A stretch of DNA of 64,000 nucleotides, from positions 1 to 64,000 of the forward strand of contig MAAL01000177.1 in the NCBI GenBank assembly GCA_002163245.1, given 5' to 3'. Within the stretch, counting starts at the first letter, position 1; every line of letters starts with the position of its first letter. The notes below the pieces were generated by a model. It saw nothing but the letters and a program-made list of their open reading frames with translations. It was not told the DNA's origin and searched no databases. This document shows positions 26,934-36,271 of the stretch, in pieces. The translations under genes were made by a program, and so were the position numbers. Source of the DNA: Gammaproteobacteria bacterium 42_54_T18 (GTDB taxonomy: Bacteria > Pseudomonadota > Gammaproteobacteria > Pseudomonadales > Ketobacteraceae).

Positions 26934-28353
26934 ACCAAGCTAACTTCGAACTGGCCTTGGTGTAGTACTCTGTACCCGGCGGCACAAGTGAGACTACTTC
27001 CTGCCACAAAGCTTTTGCCTTTGCTGAATTTACATACTCTAAACGAAGCGCTTTACGATAAAGTTGCTTCGATTTGTTGCGAACACTATCTAGTGCAATT
27101 TTTGCAGCAACACTATCACCTAACTTCACGGCTTTTTGCCACATCTTATAGGCTTTGTGAGACTCCCCTGATTGCGAAAGCTGATTCCCTCTTGACACAT
27201 ATTCGTCTACCACACGAGTAACGACCTGATCAGCATAAAGACTACGTTTGCTCTTAAAAGCCTTGACCTCTTGTTCTAAAAAGCGAGTCCAATATTGAAA
27301 TGCACTGTCCTTGTTTCCTGACACGTAAGCTTTTTGACCTTTACTATAATCTCCAAAAAGTTTCGCCAGTGATTCGTGTTTGCTTTTCAATTTATAACGT
27401 AGTGCTTGAGGTAATCGCGAATCACTTTCATACTTTTTGAAATCAGCAAACAAAGCGTCCGCATCACCATCAAGATAGCGCGCATTTGCATTCGCCAACA
27501 TTTTTTTCACAACCGCTACATTTTTTGACTGCCTAGGTTTGGCAGGTTGTTTGGGCTTAGAAATCACAGCCTTAGGTTTAGGAGTAGGCGCTTTAACCAA
27601 CGCAATACTAGGTGGTGGCGACTGAGGTGTCGGTGTAACCGTTTCTTGTTGAACCACGGGGCTAGCCTTTGGAACAACTACCTTCGAGGGAGCAGCAACT
27701 GGAGGCTGTGATTGATTACCATCCGTCGCCAGCGAAACTGTACCTGGGCTTGACATCGTCATATTTGCTGCTTTATAGCCACCAAATGCCACTATAGCTA
27801 CACCAACAAAAATAACGGAATATTTAGCCATTTTCTTAGGTACAGAAGCTGTGGGGCCAAATGGATCAGCTGAGCCCACAACGGGAGATGCTGTCGGTTT
27901 TGCAATCGGCTCAGATGAAGGGTCCACAGAAAAGGTTAAACTGACCTCACCTAACTTAACTACGTCACCTTCTTCTAGAATTACTCTAGAAACTTTATAA
28001 CCATTGACTTTCATGCCATTCAGGCTATCAAGGTCGTTAACGACAAACCTTCCCGACTGAAAAACAATTTCTATATGTTTACGCGATAAACCTTTGCCGT
28101 TAAGCACCATATCGCATTCCGCACCACGCCCAAGAACAAAGGGAAATGCAGTAATGGGGTAAGTCTCTCCGTCGGAGTCCGTAAGTGAAGCAGCGGCCTC
28201 ATCTTCATCGGTTTCCATGTAAACTTCAGTTTTATCATTATCCCAGTTTTGCGCTGGATCGTTAGCGCTAGCGGTCTCACCTTCGAGTCCATGTTTTCTT
28301 ATATCAATAACTGGGGTTGCTTCTGCAGCAAAATCATCTGCGCCTTGTTTCAT
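26914..28353 (-). CDS. FHA-domain membrane protein with C-terminal TPR-like region
   Basis: A 479-residue protein. An N-terminal FHA domain (about 70-145) keeps the phosphothreonine-binding residues in LGRGAECDMVL, GLSRKHIEI and DSLNGMKVNG. A single transmembrane helix follows (about 172-195), then a Pro/Lys/Val-rich linker (about 200-290), then a helical domain (about 290-479) resembling TPR/Sel1-type repeats. The topology puts FHA in the cytoplasm and the repeats in the periplasm. It is likely the receiver of the nearby kinase signal, coupling it to the envelope part of the pilus machine. It overlaps the TadD-like gene. Confidence 0.82.
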   Translation of the reverse strand: MKQGADDFAAEATPVIDIRKHGLEGETASANDPAQNWDNDKTEVYMETDEDEAAASLTDSDGETYPITAFPFVLGRGAECDMVLNGKGLSRKHIEIVFQSGRFVVNDLDSLNGMKVNGYKVSRVILEEGDVVKLGEVSLTFSVDPSSEPIAKPTASPVVGSADPFGPTASVPKKMAKYSVIFVGVAIVAFGGYKAANMTMSSPGTVSLATDGNQSQPPVAAPSKVVVPKASPVVQQETVTPTPQSPPPSIALVKAPTPKPKAVISKPKQPAKPRQSKNVAVVKKMLANANARYLDGDADALFADFKKYESDSRLPQALRYKLKSKHESLAKLFGDYSKGQKAYVSGNKDSAFQYWTRFLEQEVKAFKSKRSLYADQVVTRVVDEYVSRGNQLSQSGESHKAYKMWQKAVKLGDSVAAKIALDSVRNKSKQLYRKALRLEYVNSAKAKALWQEVVSLVPPGTEYYTKASSKLAWYERWGG

Positions 28354-28419
28354 GGTATTGCATCCCGCGCCCTAATAGTTTAAGGGTGACCTTATTTGTT
28401 TTTATGAGTAGTCTGTTAT

Positions 28420-28746
28420 TCAACCAAATTCAAGTGTATCTTCCAAGCTAATTCCTGTGCGTTTTACGTTACCGGCGCTTAACTCCAGTACAGAACAAGT
28501 TCCCTTAGGTGCGAACGATAACCGAAAAGGCCTCATTTCCACCTCCACTTTAAGAACTTTCTTATGATGATCGAGGTAAACAACGTCTATGGGAAACCGC
28601 ATTCCAATTGTGTGAATACTGCCACCCGGGCAAAAATACATTGCCTCATTATCACCCAAAGAACGATGAGCAAGCAAGCCCACCAGTCGCTTGAGCCAAG
28701 TATCCGCGAATTGAACCTGCACTTCGCTTAACTTGTTAATCGTCAT
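28420..28746 (-). CDS. DUF192 protein
   Basis: A 108-residue protein matching DUF192: WLKRLVGLLAHRSL, then MYFCPGGSIHTIGMRFPIDVVYLD, then ELSAGNVKRTGI. Family members are often exported, but this one has no signal peptide. Its function is unknown. It overlaps tadC by 4 bp (ATGA), so it is a firm member of the operon. DUF192 genes recur in Tad loci as far as I know, but no role is established. Confidence 0.82.
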   Translation of the reverse strand: MTINKLSEVQVQFADTWLKRLVGLLAHRSLGDNEAMYFCPGGSIHTIGMRFPIDVVYLDHHKKVLKVEVEMRPFRLSFAPKGTCSVLELSAGNVKRTGISLEDTLEFG

Positions 28747-29699
28747 GAAGCAAGCAATTTCAATAAGGAGGCAGGAATCATGTCTATTTCTGCCAATTTA
28801 ACAATCATTACAAACCCAAGTAGCATGAATATAATCGGAAATAGAAAAGCCATCATTGGTATCAGCATCTTTACTGGTGCTTTGTTGGCTGTTTCCTCAG
28901 CGTTATTAAATCGCTCCGTCCTCTTCTGCTCTGCCTGGGCGGTTAACACATCAACAATTTCTCCCCCGGTTTCTTCAGCCTGGTTCACCGCAGCAACAAA
29001 ATTATGTACCGAATCTATATTCATACGCTCAGCCAGATCTAGCAACGAATCTCGACGCACTTTACCTGCACGAATTTCACGCAAAAGCTTTGCAAATTCT
29101 TCTTTCACCGGGCCTTTAGGTAGACTTGCAATCGCCTGACCTAATGATGTTGAATAGTTCAACCCTGCACGCATAGATAGCACCAACAGATCTAATAAAA
29201 AGGGGAATTCCTTAGCAACAATAGCTCGCCTTGTTCCAATGCGATCGGATAGCCAAAGGTCTGGATAAAAATAACCTGCGGGTATAACAGAAAAAAGAAA
29301 AATGAGCGCTTCCGGCCCCAACGACTGGTCAATATTGTAAACAGCTAATACCGATACAATAGCCGTTACCGTACAAACAATTTTCAAGGTGACGAATTCA
29401 TGAGGCATTATCGCGTAATTCATTCCTGCCGCGCTAAGCCGACTAGAAATTCGTTTGTAATAGCTATCTTTCATTAACGAACGCACATCAAGTGCAAAGA
29501 GGCTAATTATCGGCTTCAGCAACTTGAAAATTAATGGCGGAGGGTCGCGCCAATCTTCCGGTTCAGAAGGGCGGGTGCGCACCACCAGCTTTATTAGCGC
29601 ATAAGTACCTAACGTAACGGTGATCGCAACGAACAGCCCAGGCAAGTACCCCACCCACCCACCAGATTTTCCCCACGCTAGAAACTGATCAAATATCAA
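28743..29699 (-). CDS. tadC: Tad inner-membrane platform protein TadC
   Basis: A 318-residue T2SSF-family protein. The N-terminal helix (about 15-37) is followed by a cytoplasmic segment, two close helices (about 105-150), the T2SSF domain with FPFLLDLLVLSMRAGL and FVAAVNQAEETGGEIVDVL, and a last helix (about 275-305, MAFLFPIIFMLLGFVMIV). Together with TadB it forms the platform on which TadA drives pilus assembly. It overlaps tadB by 11 bp and the DUF192 gene by 4 bp. Confidence 0.9.
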   Translation of the reverse strand: MIFDQFLAWGKSGGWVGYLPGLFVAITVTLGTYALIKLVVRTRPSEPEDWRDPPPLIFKLLKPIISLFALDVRSLMKDSYYKRISSRLSAAGMNYAIMPHEFVTLKIVCTVTAIVSVLAVYNIDQSLGPEALIFLFSVIPAGYFYPDLWLSDRIGTRRAIVAKEFPFLLDLLVLSMRAGLNYSTSLGQAIASLPKGPVKEEFAKLLREIRAGKVRRDSLLDLAERMNIDSVHNFVAAVNQAEETGGEIVDVLTAQAEQKRTERFNNAEETANKAPVKMLIPMMAFLFPIIFMLLGFVMIVKLAEIDMIPASLLKLLAS

Positions 29700-30576
29700 C
29701 AGTAACCACCTTTTTAATTAATAACGCGCCAATCAGCGCCATGGCTCCCATTATGCCAAGCCAAATCCAGCCCAATTGTGAGGTGAAAAGTAACCGCATG
29801 GCTTCTGGTTCAAGTTTATAGAACACATAGCCCATAAAAACAGGAAAGAACGTTGCTAGATTACCCTGGGCTTTACCCATTGATGTAAGCGCTCTAATTT
29901 TCCCTTCAACTTTTGCTTTTTCTCTCAATGTCTTTGATAAAATCTCGAGTGTTTCTGCTAGATTCCCCCCTACCGCCCTGGAAATTTTTATCGCTGAATT
30001 CATCAAAATAACTTCAGAGCGACCAATTCTTTCTGCCAAATCATCTAGAGAGTCATTGAGGTCGTGCCCTACTCGGTTTTCCACCATCACTTGCGCAAAC
30101 TCCTGAGCAATAGGCTGCGGTTGATTCTTTACAACTTGTTGAAGCGACTTAACTAGGTTCATACCAGATTTCATTGAAGATGCCATAGCAGATAACGTAT
30201 CAGGGAGCTGTGCAACAAACTTGTTAGAACGCTTTTCTTTCATGACCGTTAGGATAAACGGAGGGGCAAACAGCACAATGGCGACAAAAACCAGCGCCAC
30301 CACTAAATTGGTAACCAGAAATAGTAATGGCCCTAAAAATACAGCGACGACCATTGTAATAGTAAATACTTGCGAAGGCTCAATAAGCGCAACGACGTCT
30401 CTAAGACCTTTGTCGACTTGCGTATAAAAACTCTTTTTATAAACCTTAAATATTTCTCTGCCAACACTATTTAGAATAAAAAAGGCGCAGACGCAAAACA
30501 CTGACGCGAGCATCAGTATTAGAGGTAATGAGTTTTCTTCAATAAACTGCTGAATTTGGGTTAAATCTAATTCCAT
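29689..30576 (-). CDS. tadB: Tad inner-membrane platform protein TadB
   Basis: A 295-residue T2SSF-family protein. Helix near 15-35, two helices near 75-110, then the T2SSF domain with LPDTLSAMASSMKSGMNLVKSL and SAIKISRAVGGNLAETLEIL, and a C-terminal helix (about 265-290). It pairs with TadC. Its ATG overlaps the end of tadA by 10 bp. Confidence 0.9.
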   Translation of the reverse strand: MELDLTQIQQFIEENSLPLILMLASVFCVCAFFILNSVGREIFKVYKKSFYTQVDKGLRDVVALIEPSQVFTITMVVAVFLGPLLFLVTNLVVALVFVAIVLFAPPFILTVMKEKRSNKFVAQLPDTLSAMASSMKSGMNLVKSLQQVVKNQPQPIAQEFAQVMVENRVGHDLNDSLDDLAERIGRSEVILMNSAIKISRAVGGNLAETLEILSKTLREKAKVEGKIRALTSMGKAQGNLATFFPVFMGYVFYKLEPEAMRLLFTSQLGWIWLGIMGAMALIGALLIKKVVTVDI

Positions 30577-32234
30577 GCTTTCTCTAACCCCTCGATATTA
30601 AACTCAGTTTCAGCAAAAATCGACGTATCTAACTTAACACCTTGAGAAATTGCGTCACGATAAAACCGCGGAATATACCCAGTAGCAACATATTGACCAA
30701 TGATTTTTCCGTTTTCATCGTTGCCTTGCTTCTTGAATTCAAATATTGGCTTTAAAGTGATGGTATCACCTTCTATACCAGAAACCTCCATAATATGGGT
30801 GATCTTTCGTGTTCCATCTGCAAGGCGACTCTGCTGTACGATTATTTCTATGGCTGAGGTTATCTGCTCCCGAATAGCCTTGGAGGGCAACTCAACCCCT
30901 GCCATCATTACCATTACTTCCAATCTCGATAGGAAATCGTAAGGAGCGTTAGCATGACCCGTTGTTAACGACCCATCATGCCCAGTATTCATTGCCTGAA
31001 GCATATCCAATGCCTCGCCGCCACGACACTCACCAATAACGATCCTATCAGGGCGCATCCGCAATGAGTTGATAACCAAATCCCTAATAGCAATACGCCC
31101 TTTTCCTTCTGCGTTTGCAGGGCGACTCTCCAAGGAAACAACATGAGGCTGATTTAATCGAAGTTCTGCTGCATCTTCAATAGTGACAATTCGTTCATTT
31201 GAACCAATGAAATTAGAAAGAATATTCAGCAATGTCGTTTTTCCCGAACCTGTACCTCCAGAAATAACAACATTTTGATGCTGTTCTACCGAAGTTTTCA
31301 AAAAAAATGCCATCTCCCTGCTAATTGACTCATATTTAAGTAAGTCTTTCATATACAGGTTCTTTTTAGAAAATTTCCGAATAGTAATCGTAGGACCATT
31401 TAATGCCAATGGAGGGATCACAGCGTTAACTCGGGATCCGTCCGCAAGCCTGGCATCTACCATCGGTGAACTTTCATCAATACGGCGCCCCAAAGGCGAC
31501 ACAATTCGGTCAATAACTGCCAATAACGATTGAACACTAGTAAATCTGTTTTTTGCGAGTATGAGCTTGCCATTTTTTTCAACATAAATCTGATCGGGAC
31601 CATTAACCATCACTTCTGTGACATCTTCATCATCAAGTAGTGGCTCAAGGGCCCCCAGCCCAATCGCTTCAGCAACAACCTGGCGCTGCAATTCTTCTTT
31701 TGTAATATCGGATGGTATTTTGTCAACTCGTTCGGCAATAATATCTCGAGTAGCTTTCTCAGCCTCTTCTCGCAGCTCCTCGGCACTCATTTCTTGCAAG
31801 TTGCCACGCTTTCGTAAATCAAGATACTCCAAAATCATCGAATGAATTCGACGCTTAAGCGCAATGGTTTCCTCGCCCTGCTGCACTACATCAGACTTAA
31901 CGTTACGCCGATCATCACCGAAAAAACCATCGTCATCCTGCACCGGCATATCAGTAATACGAAGTTCAAGCTCACCAAACATAACCACATTATCAACTGC
32001 AAGGTTAAGTGGCTCATCTACCCGTTTACCATTAAACCAACAGCCATTTGTACTATTTTTATCTATCAATACGGCAGTGTGCTGAGCAACAACCAGTTCA
32101 GCGTGCACTCGGGATACGTGGCTATCATTCAATATTACTTCGCATTGGTCTCCCTTACCTAACTTGTACCTGCCTTCAGCGAAGCGATAGTGCGTTTTAT
32201 TCTGGTGAACATCAATTACATCAAATTCCAACAT
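30567..32234 (-). CDS. tadA: Tad secretion ATPase TadA/CpaF with N-terminal FHA domain
   Basis: A 555-residue protein. Residues about 1-95 are an FHA domain (LGKGDQCEVIL, SHVSRVHAEL, KNSTNGCWFNGKRV). Residues about 130-550 are a CpaF-type ATPase with Walker A SGGTGSGKTTLL, the Asp/Glu-box and Walker B region IVTIEDAAEL and IVIGECRGGEAL, and the His-box GHDGSLTTGHANAP. It energises Flp pilus extension, and in some systems retraction. Most CpaF proteins have no FHA domain, so phosphopeptide recognition is built into the motor here. The partner phosphoprotein is not known. Confidence 0.93.
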   Translation of the reverse strand: MLEFDVIDVHQNKTHYRFAEGRYKLGKGDQCEVILNDSHVSRVHAELVVAQHTAVLIDKNSTNGCWFNGKRVDEPLNLAVDNVVMFGELELRITDMPVQDDDGFFGDDRRNVKSDVVQQGEETIALKRRIHSMILEYLDLRKRGNLQEMSAEELREEAEKATRDIIAERVDKIPSDITKEELQRQVVAEAIGLGALEPLLDDEDVTEVMVNGPDQIYVEKNGKLILAKNRFTSVQSLLAVIDRIVSPLGRRIDESSPMVDARLADGSRVNAVIPPLALNGPTITIRKFSKKNLYMKDLLKYESISREMAFFLKTSVEQHQNVVISGGTGSGKTTLLNILSNFIGSNERIVTIEDAAELRLNQPHVVSLESRPANAEGKGRIAIRDLVINSLRMRPDRIVIGECRGGEALDMLQAMNTGHDGSLTTGHANAPYDFLSRLEVMVMMAGVELPSKAIREQITSAIEIIVQQSRLADGTRKITHIMEVSGIEGDTITLKPIFEFKKQGNDENGKIIGQYVATGYIPRFYRDAISQGVKLDTSIFAETEFNIEGLEKAWN

Positions 32235-32257
32235 TTCAACAGTACTCGCCCGGTAAA

Positions 32258-33517
32258 CTAATCAAAAATGTTCCAATTCTTAGCATCATCCTTTGCTGTT
32301 TTGCTCAGATCACGGCCGTATTGCATTAGGTCATTGTTCATTTTACCTTCAGGGTCAACTAAATGAGGCGTTACAAAAACAACCAATTCAGTGGTTTTTT
32401 CTTGAAAATCCCTAGATTTAAATAATTCACCAATAATAGGTATGTTGCCAAGACCCGGCATTTTTTCAACCGCCTTTGAGTCTTCAGAGTGCAAAATACC
32501 CGATATAACCATGGTCTGACCGGACATAACATTCATTTCCATTTTTGTGCGGCGAGTAGAAAACCCGGGGATACCCAGCACCTGAATACTTTCGTCAACA
32601 GCACTTACTTCAATTTCTACCTTTGTCGAAATAAACCCATCAGGGTCTGCGATAGGCAGCATATTTAGGATCACACCCACTTGTTTGAAAGTAACAACGA
32701 TTGTTCCATCTTGCTCTACAGGCAATGGAACCTCACTACCCGCCAAAAACTCTGCCTTAGACCCACTTCTGGTGACCAACTTAGGCTGCGCCAACACTCT
32801 CGCAACACCTTTGCTTTCTAGCAAATTAATTTTTGAGCCAAAATCAGAAGACAACGTAAACCCTGTATTTGGGCCACCAAGGTGTAAGCTAGGCCCTCCA
32901 TCGTCTCCAGTAGTAATAGAATTCCACTGGACGCCAATGTTACGTAAATCTTGCCGTCTTACCTCTACCACCTGTACATCAAGCATTACCATAGCTTGCA
33001 AACTAACGGCTGGCTTCACTACATTAAAAACAACAGAACCCTTTTTTACTTCTTTTTCAAGCTTCTTCTTCATATCGTCAATAATATTTACGTCTTGCTG
33101 CCTGAGTATTCGCCCCTCAATAAACACAATGCCGTTCTCCTCTCGGGCATTCACTCCTTCCACGTCAGCTAAGACTATATTTGCTATCTCCAGCACCTGA
33201 ACCCATGAATTATCCACTACTCGAAGCAAAAAACGTTTCTGTTTGCCCACAGCGGTCCACACCCGAAGGTCTGTAACCCCGGCTTTTAACCCTGTTAATA
33301 ATATTTCATCAGGCCCTGTCGCTTGTGCATTGGCGATGTCAGGATGACCAATAGAAACTCGAGTAACGTTTGGATACGGTAGGAGCGTTGTCTGGCCTTC
33401 AACAATAGTTACAGTATCAGCGTAACCTTCGGCCGCATTTAGAGCTTGTAGACTGATTAAATTAGCAACGAGAACAAAAAAAACTCTCACCCAAAAACGG
33501 GTTAAACGTAATGGCAT
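32258..33517 (-). CDS. rcpA: Tad outer-membrane secretin RcpA/CpaC
   Basis: A 419-residue protein with a signal peptide (cleavage about residue 28, SLQALNAAEG), a pilus-formation N-domain (about 35-105), a BON-like segment (about 110-165) and the secretin core (about 175-400). The core has SGSKAEFLAGSEVPLPV, VISGILHSED and the signature EKMPGLGNIPIIGELFKS. It forms the outer-membrane pore for the pilus. AAGGAAG precedes ATG 33517. It lies between rcpC and tadA as usual. Confidence 0.92.
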   Translation of the reverse strand: MPLRLTRFWVRVFFVLVANLISLQALNAAEGYADTVTIVEGQTTLLPYPNVTRVSIGHPDIANAQATGPDEILLTGLKAGVTDLRVWTAVGKQKRFLLRVVDNSWVQVLEIANIVLADVEGVNAREENGIVFIEGRILRQQDVNIIDDMKKKLEKEVKKGSVVFNVVKPAVSLQAMVMLDVQVVEVRRQDLRNIGVQWNSITTGDDGGPSLHLGGPNTGFTLSSDFGSKINLLESKGVARVLAQPKLVTRSGSKAEFLAGSEVPLPVEQDGTIVVTFKQVGVILNMLPIADPDGFISTKVEIEVSAVDESIQVLGIPGFSTRRTKMEMNVMSGQTMVISGILHSEDSKAVEKMPGLGNIPIIGELFKSRDFQEKTTELVVFVTPHLVDPEGKMNNDLMQYGRDLSKTAKDDAKNWNIFD

Positions 33518-33583
33518 AAAGCAATTCTTCCTTATCTTTTTCTTTTTATATCGTTATTTTTATAATAGATAAACAATGTCTGA

Positions 33584-34384
33584 CTAAGAGCGTGTACCGC
33601 CTTTAATTAACTCAAACCCCCAACCAGTATGGCGCTGAGGTGCAGGCGCTACATCTTGTGGAATATCGATCAAGTTGTCAATTGTAACATAATCCTCATA
33701 GCTTGACTCCTCGTCCTCTGGTTTGCGCAACAATACAGAGATATCACCGACACTTTGACCGTGTATTAAACGTGTAGCATCAGCAGGAGAAACACCAATA
33801 GTAATTTCGGAATAAGATGAGTCTTCAGAAGCAATACCATCATCAATATCCCCGCCCGTTGCCAACACGCGAACATCCTCAATAAGAGGCACCGTTCTAT
33901 CTCGCTCACCATCTTGCAACGTGATATACAAATCAATCCAATCTCCTGGCTTTAAAAAACCAGAAAATGTATCAGCAGAATCGACTGGCAAGGTAATAGC
34001 TCTTTGTCCATTTTTCAACAAACTCGCCAGGCCATCAACCTTCACTGAATTAACGTGAACGTTAAGGATAGTTTCACCTTCTTTTATCGGATGCAATATC
34101 TGGCGCCCCTCTACCGCTCCAAAGCGACCTGGCAAGATAGCATCTTTGTGGACATAAGCTTTTGGTACCTGGCGAATCGATGCTGTCGAAGCGCTCAGCA
34201 CATCACCAACACTCAAGTTACGATTGGCAACCACCACCGATATTGCCTCCCTTTCTTCATCAAAATTAGACTTATAATCAGAGACCTGGGTATCTATATA
34301 GTTTTGGGTTAAGTACCAGCTTGCACCGCCAGTTAATAACGCACCTAACATGAGCAAAATTGTTAATTTATTATTGGATTTCAT
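33584..34384 (-). CDS. cpaB: Flp pilus assembly protein CpaB/RcpC
   Basis: A 266-residue protein with an N-terminal membrane helix (LTILLMLGALLTGGASWYL, about 7-25), a SAF domain (about 47-110, VVVANRNLSVGDVLSASTA) and a C-terminal RcpC/CpaB domain with GDWIDLYITLQDG and IEDVRVLA. It acts in the periplasm with the secretin. Start ATG 34384. Confidence 0.9.
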   Translation of the reverse strand: MKSNNKLTILLMLGALLTGGASWYLTQNYIDTQVSDYKSNFDEEREAISVVVANRNLSVGDVLSASTASIRQVPKAYVHKDAILPGRFGAVEGRQILHPIKEGETILNVHVNSVKVDGLASLLKNGQRAITLPVDSADTFSGFLKPGDWIDLYITLQDGERDRTVPLIEDVRVLATGGDIDDGIASEDSSYSEITIGVSPADATRLIHGQSVGDISVLLRKPEDEESSYEDYVTIDNLIDIPQDVAPAPQRHTGWGFELIKGGTRS

Positions 34385-34411
34385 AGGTGGTACCGTACGT
34401 TATAATTAGAA

Positions 34412-34693
34412 TTATGGTTTATAAATAGCACTTGCAAATGTCTCTTGTTTATTATGTATCGCCTGCACCAAACCCGGAGCCTCTAAACCCGCCGTATCAT
34501 GAAACTCATCATAATAAGTGCCAGTCCCTGGTGTTAACTCAGTATCAGCCCAACCACCCTTTTTTGTCTTTGGGTCTGTAGTGCCACCAACAATGGCATA
34601 CCAAACAAGTATTACCAAGAACATGGTCGCAATAAGATACTCGGTCATGACCTGACCACGTAACCTGCTTGTTTTTGGTAAAGGCGTGATCAT
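34412..34693 (-). CDS. Small Flp/TadE-type pseudopilin
   Basis: A 93-residue protein. The processing motif is RGQVMTEYLIA, matching the Flp/TadE rule of Gly before the cleavage point and Glu-Tyr at +5/+6, followed by a hydrophobic helix (about 18-35). A short periplasmic tail of 55 residues follows. It is larger than a typical Flp pilin and lacks its second half, so a minor pilin role is more likely than the main subunit. Confidence 0.72.
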   Translation of the reverse strand: MITPLPKTSRLRGQVMTEYLIATMFLVILVWYAIVGGTTDPKTKKGGWADTELTPGTGTYYDEFHDTAGLEAPGLVQAIHNKQETFASAIYKP

Positions 34694-34701
34694 ATTAAAA
34701 C

Positions 34702-35415
34702 CTACTTAATGTGATGAACAATTAGATGTGACCCTTTTCGCGCCCCAGGAAGCCGCTTGCAAGTCACCTGCATCAAACTAGAACCCTTTTTATAATGCCT
34801 AATACTCAGGTTTCTGGACGGTGTTCGCTGAAAAACCAACAACCAATCCTTTCTTGTTAACTGATTCTCATAGTAACGACTGTTAAAATCAACGCCTTTC
34901 GTGCTTTCGAATGTAACGGTTTCCGCTCGCCTGTTACCATCCAAACTATCAATTCGACTAAGAAGCTTACTTGACGGCGGCTGGGGCACTGTTACTTTGT
35001 AACGACGTTTCGTCCGAGTTTGCACCTCAGTAACAACCAGCTTACCTTTAACCAGGCCTCCAACTTGAGAATATTGAACTGAAGCATAAAATCCATCTAG
35101 CTCATGACCAATAATCCTATACTTGCCCAGATCCTTTGCCCTATATTGCCCATGCCCCTTACTTTTCCAAAGGGAAATATAAAACCTTTCTAACTCAGAT
35201 TCTGTACCTCGATACTCAAACGTTTTTATCGACATTGGCACACCGTTAAGTGCCATATCCTGCCCTACCCACGTCCAACTTGCCCCAGGGATGACAGGTA
35301 AGTTAGGAAGCTGAACTTGCAATGGGTCTCTTGCCTTACCCTGAACATTAATGGAATAAATGCATGTCAACACTAGGAGGAGAAAACAAGAAATTCGTGC
35401 GAATACAGGAAACAA
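34702..35415 (-). CDS. Secreted protein of unknown function in the Tad locus
   Basis: A 237-residue protein starting at TTG 35415, 5 bp after the preceding stop codon, so reinitiation is likely. It has a hydrophobic N-terminal segment (ARISCFLLLVLTCIYSINVQG, a signal peptide or anchor) and a mixed alpha/beta body with no motif I recognise; VTFESTKGVDFNSRYYENQLTRKDW is split here as VTFESTKG and SRYYENQLTRKDW. It is surrounded on both sides by pilin-like genes, so a periplasmic role in pilus biogenesis is a reasonable inference. Confidence 0.6.
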   Translation of the reverse strand: MFPVFARISCFLLLVLTCIYSINVQGKARDPLQVQLPNLPVIPGASWTWVGQDMALNGVPMSIKTFEYRGTESELERFYISLWKSKGHGQYRAKDLGKYRIIGHELDGFYASVQYSQVGGLVKGKLVVTEVQTRTKRRYKVTVPQPPSSKLLSRIDSLDGNRRAETVTFESTKGVDFNSRYYENQLTRKDWLLVFQRTPSRNLSIRHYKKGSSLMQVTCKRLPGARKGSHLIVHHIK

Positions 35416-35420
35416 ATCAG

Positions 35421-36260
35421 TTACTCAACAAAATCACCAAGGTCAGAAGGCAATAGCTCTGACTGTTTACCAGATACAACACCAAGACCGCCTGTACCGC
35501 GACCTAGCTCCATTTCTTTAAAATTAAGCGAGTTATTAATGATGCTGCTGCCGAAGCCTAGAGGGTTTTCAAACACACCCAATGTATTACCACCTCGAGA
35601 TAACTGGACTATAGCCTCAGTAAAGCTATCTTCATCTTCTGGCACCCATCCGTCAGTTATCATCGGTGCACTAGCCTCAATGTGAAAACGAGACTGCCCT
35701 GCAATTTCATCGTAAGGGGCAGCCTGATTTTGATAATTATTCTCCCGAAAATTCACCACATCTACAATTTTTAGCAAGGAATTATCGGCATCGATAGGGA
35801 TAGAGATTGATGGCGCCATTAAACTATCCGCATTTAACCCTGCTCGGCGACCAATTGAGGTTGAGTGGACACCTATAAAGTTGGCCGTTGGGCTACCCAC
35901 TCTTTCACTTTTAAACGCCACCCCTAGGCTTTTATCGACTAAGGACGGCAGATTGTTTACCGTTCTCTCCCCTCCTGTTGCGAAGTCAGACCATTTTTTT
36001 GAATCGATATCTAACAACAGATCATCAATATTTTCTTTGATGCGATCATTTATTTCTGATGAGCTTAAGCCTTGATTGGTGCTATATACTGTTTGCTCCC
36101 ACGCATAAAAACGAGACGCCTTTGTCGCTGTTGTATTGACATCAAGTAAATTAGCAAAGGAGGCTACCAACAACAACAACGGGACAAGCACTGCTGCTAC
36201 AGCAATGAACTCTGAAACCGCCTGCCCTTTGGAATGGCTATTTGTACTATAAAGTCTCAT
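35421..36260 (-). CDS. TadE-like pseudopilin
   Basis: A 279-residue protein. Its leader KGQAVSEFIAVAAVLVPLLL fits the TadE rule (Gly, then Glu-Phe at +5/+6), followed by one hydrophobic helix (about 13-37). The remaining 240 residues are a periplasmic domain rich in Asn and Ser. GGTGAGAG lies directly before ATG 36260. It lies between the TadG-like gene and a protein of unknown function. Confidence 0.72.
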   Translation of the reverse strand: MRLYSTNSHSKGQAVSEFIAVAAVLVPLLLLVASFANLLDVNTTATKASRFYAWEQTVYSTNQGLSSSEINDRIKENIDDLLLDIDSKKWSDFATGGERTVNNLPSLVDKSLGVAFKSERVGSPTANFIGVHSTSIGRRAGLNADSLMAPSISIPIDADNSLLKIVDVVNFRENNYQNQAAPYDEIAGQSRFHIEASAPMITDGWVPEDEDSFTEAIVQLSRGGNTLGVFENPLGFGSSIINNSLNFKEMELGRGTGGLGVVSGKQSELLPSDLGDFVE

Positions 36261-36271
36261 CTCTCACCCGC

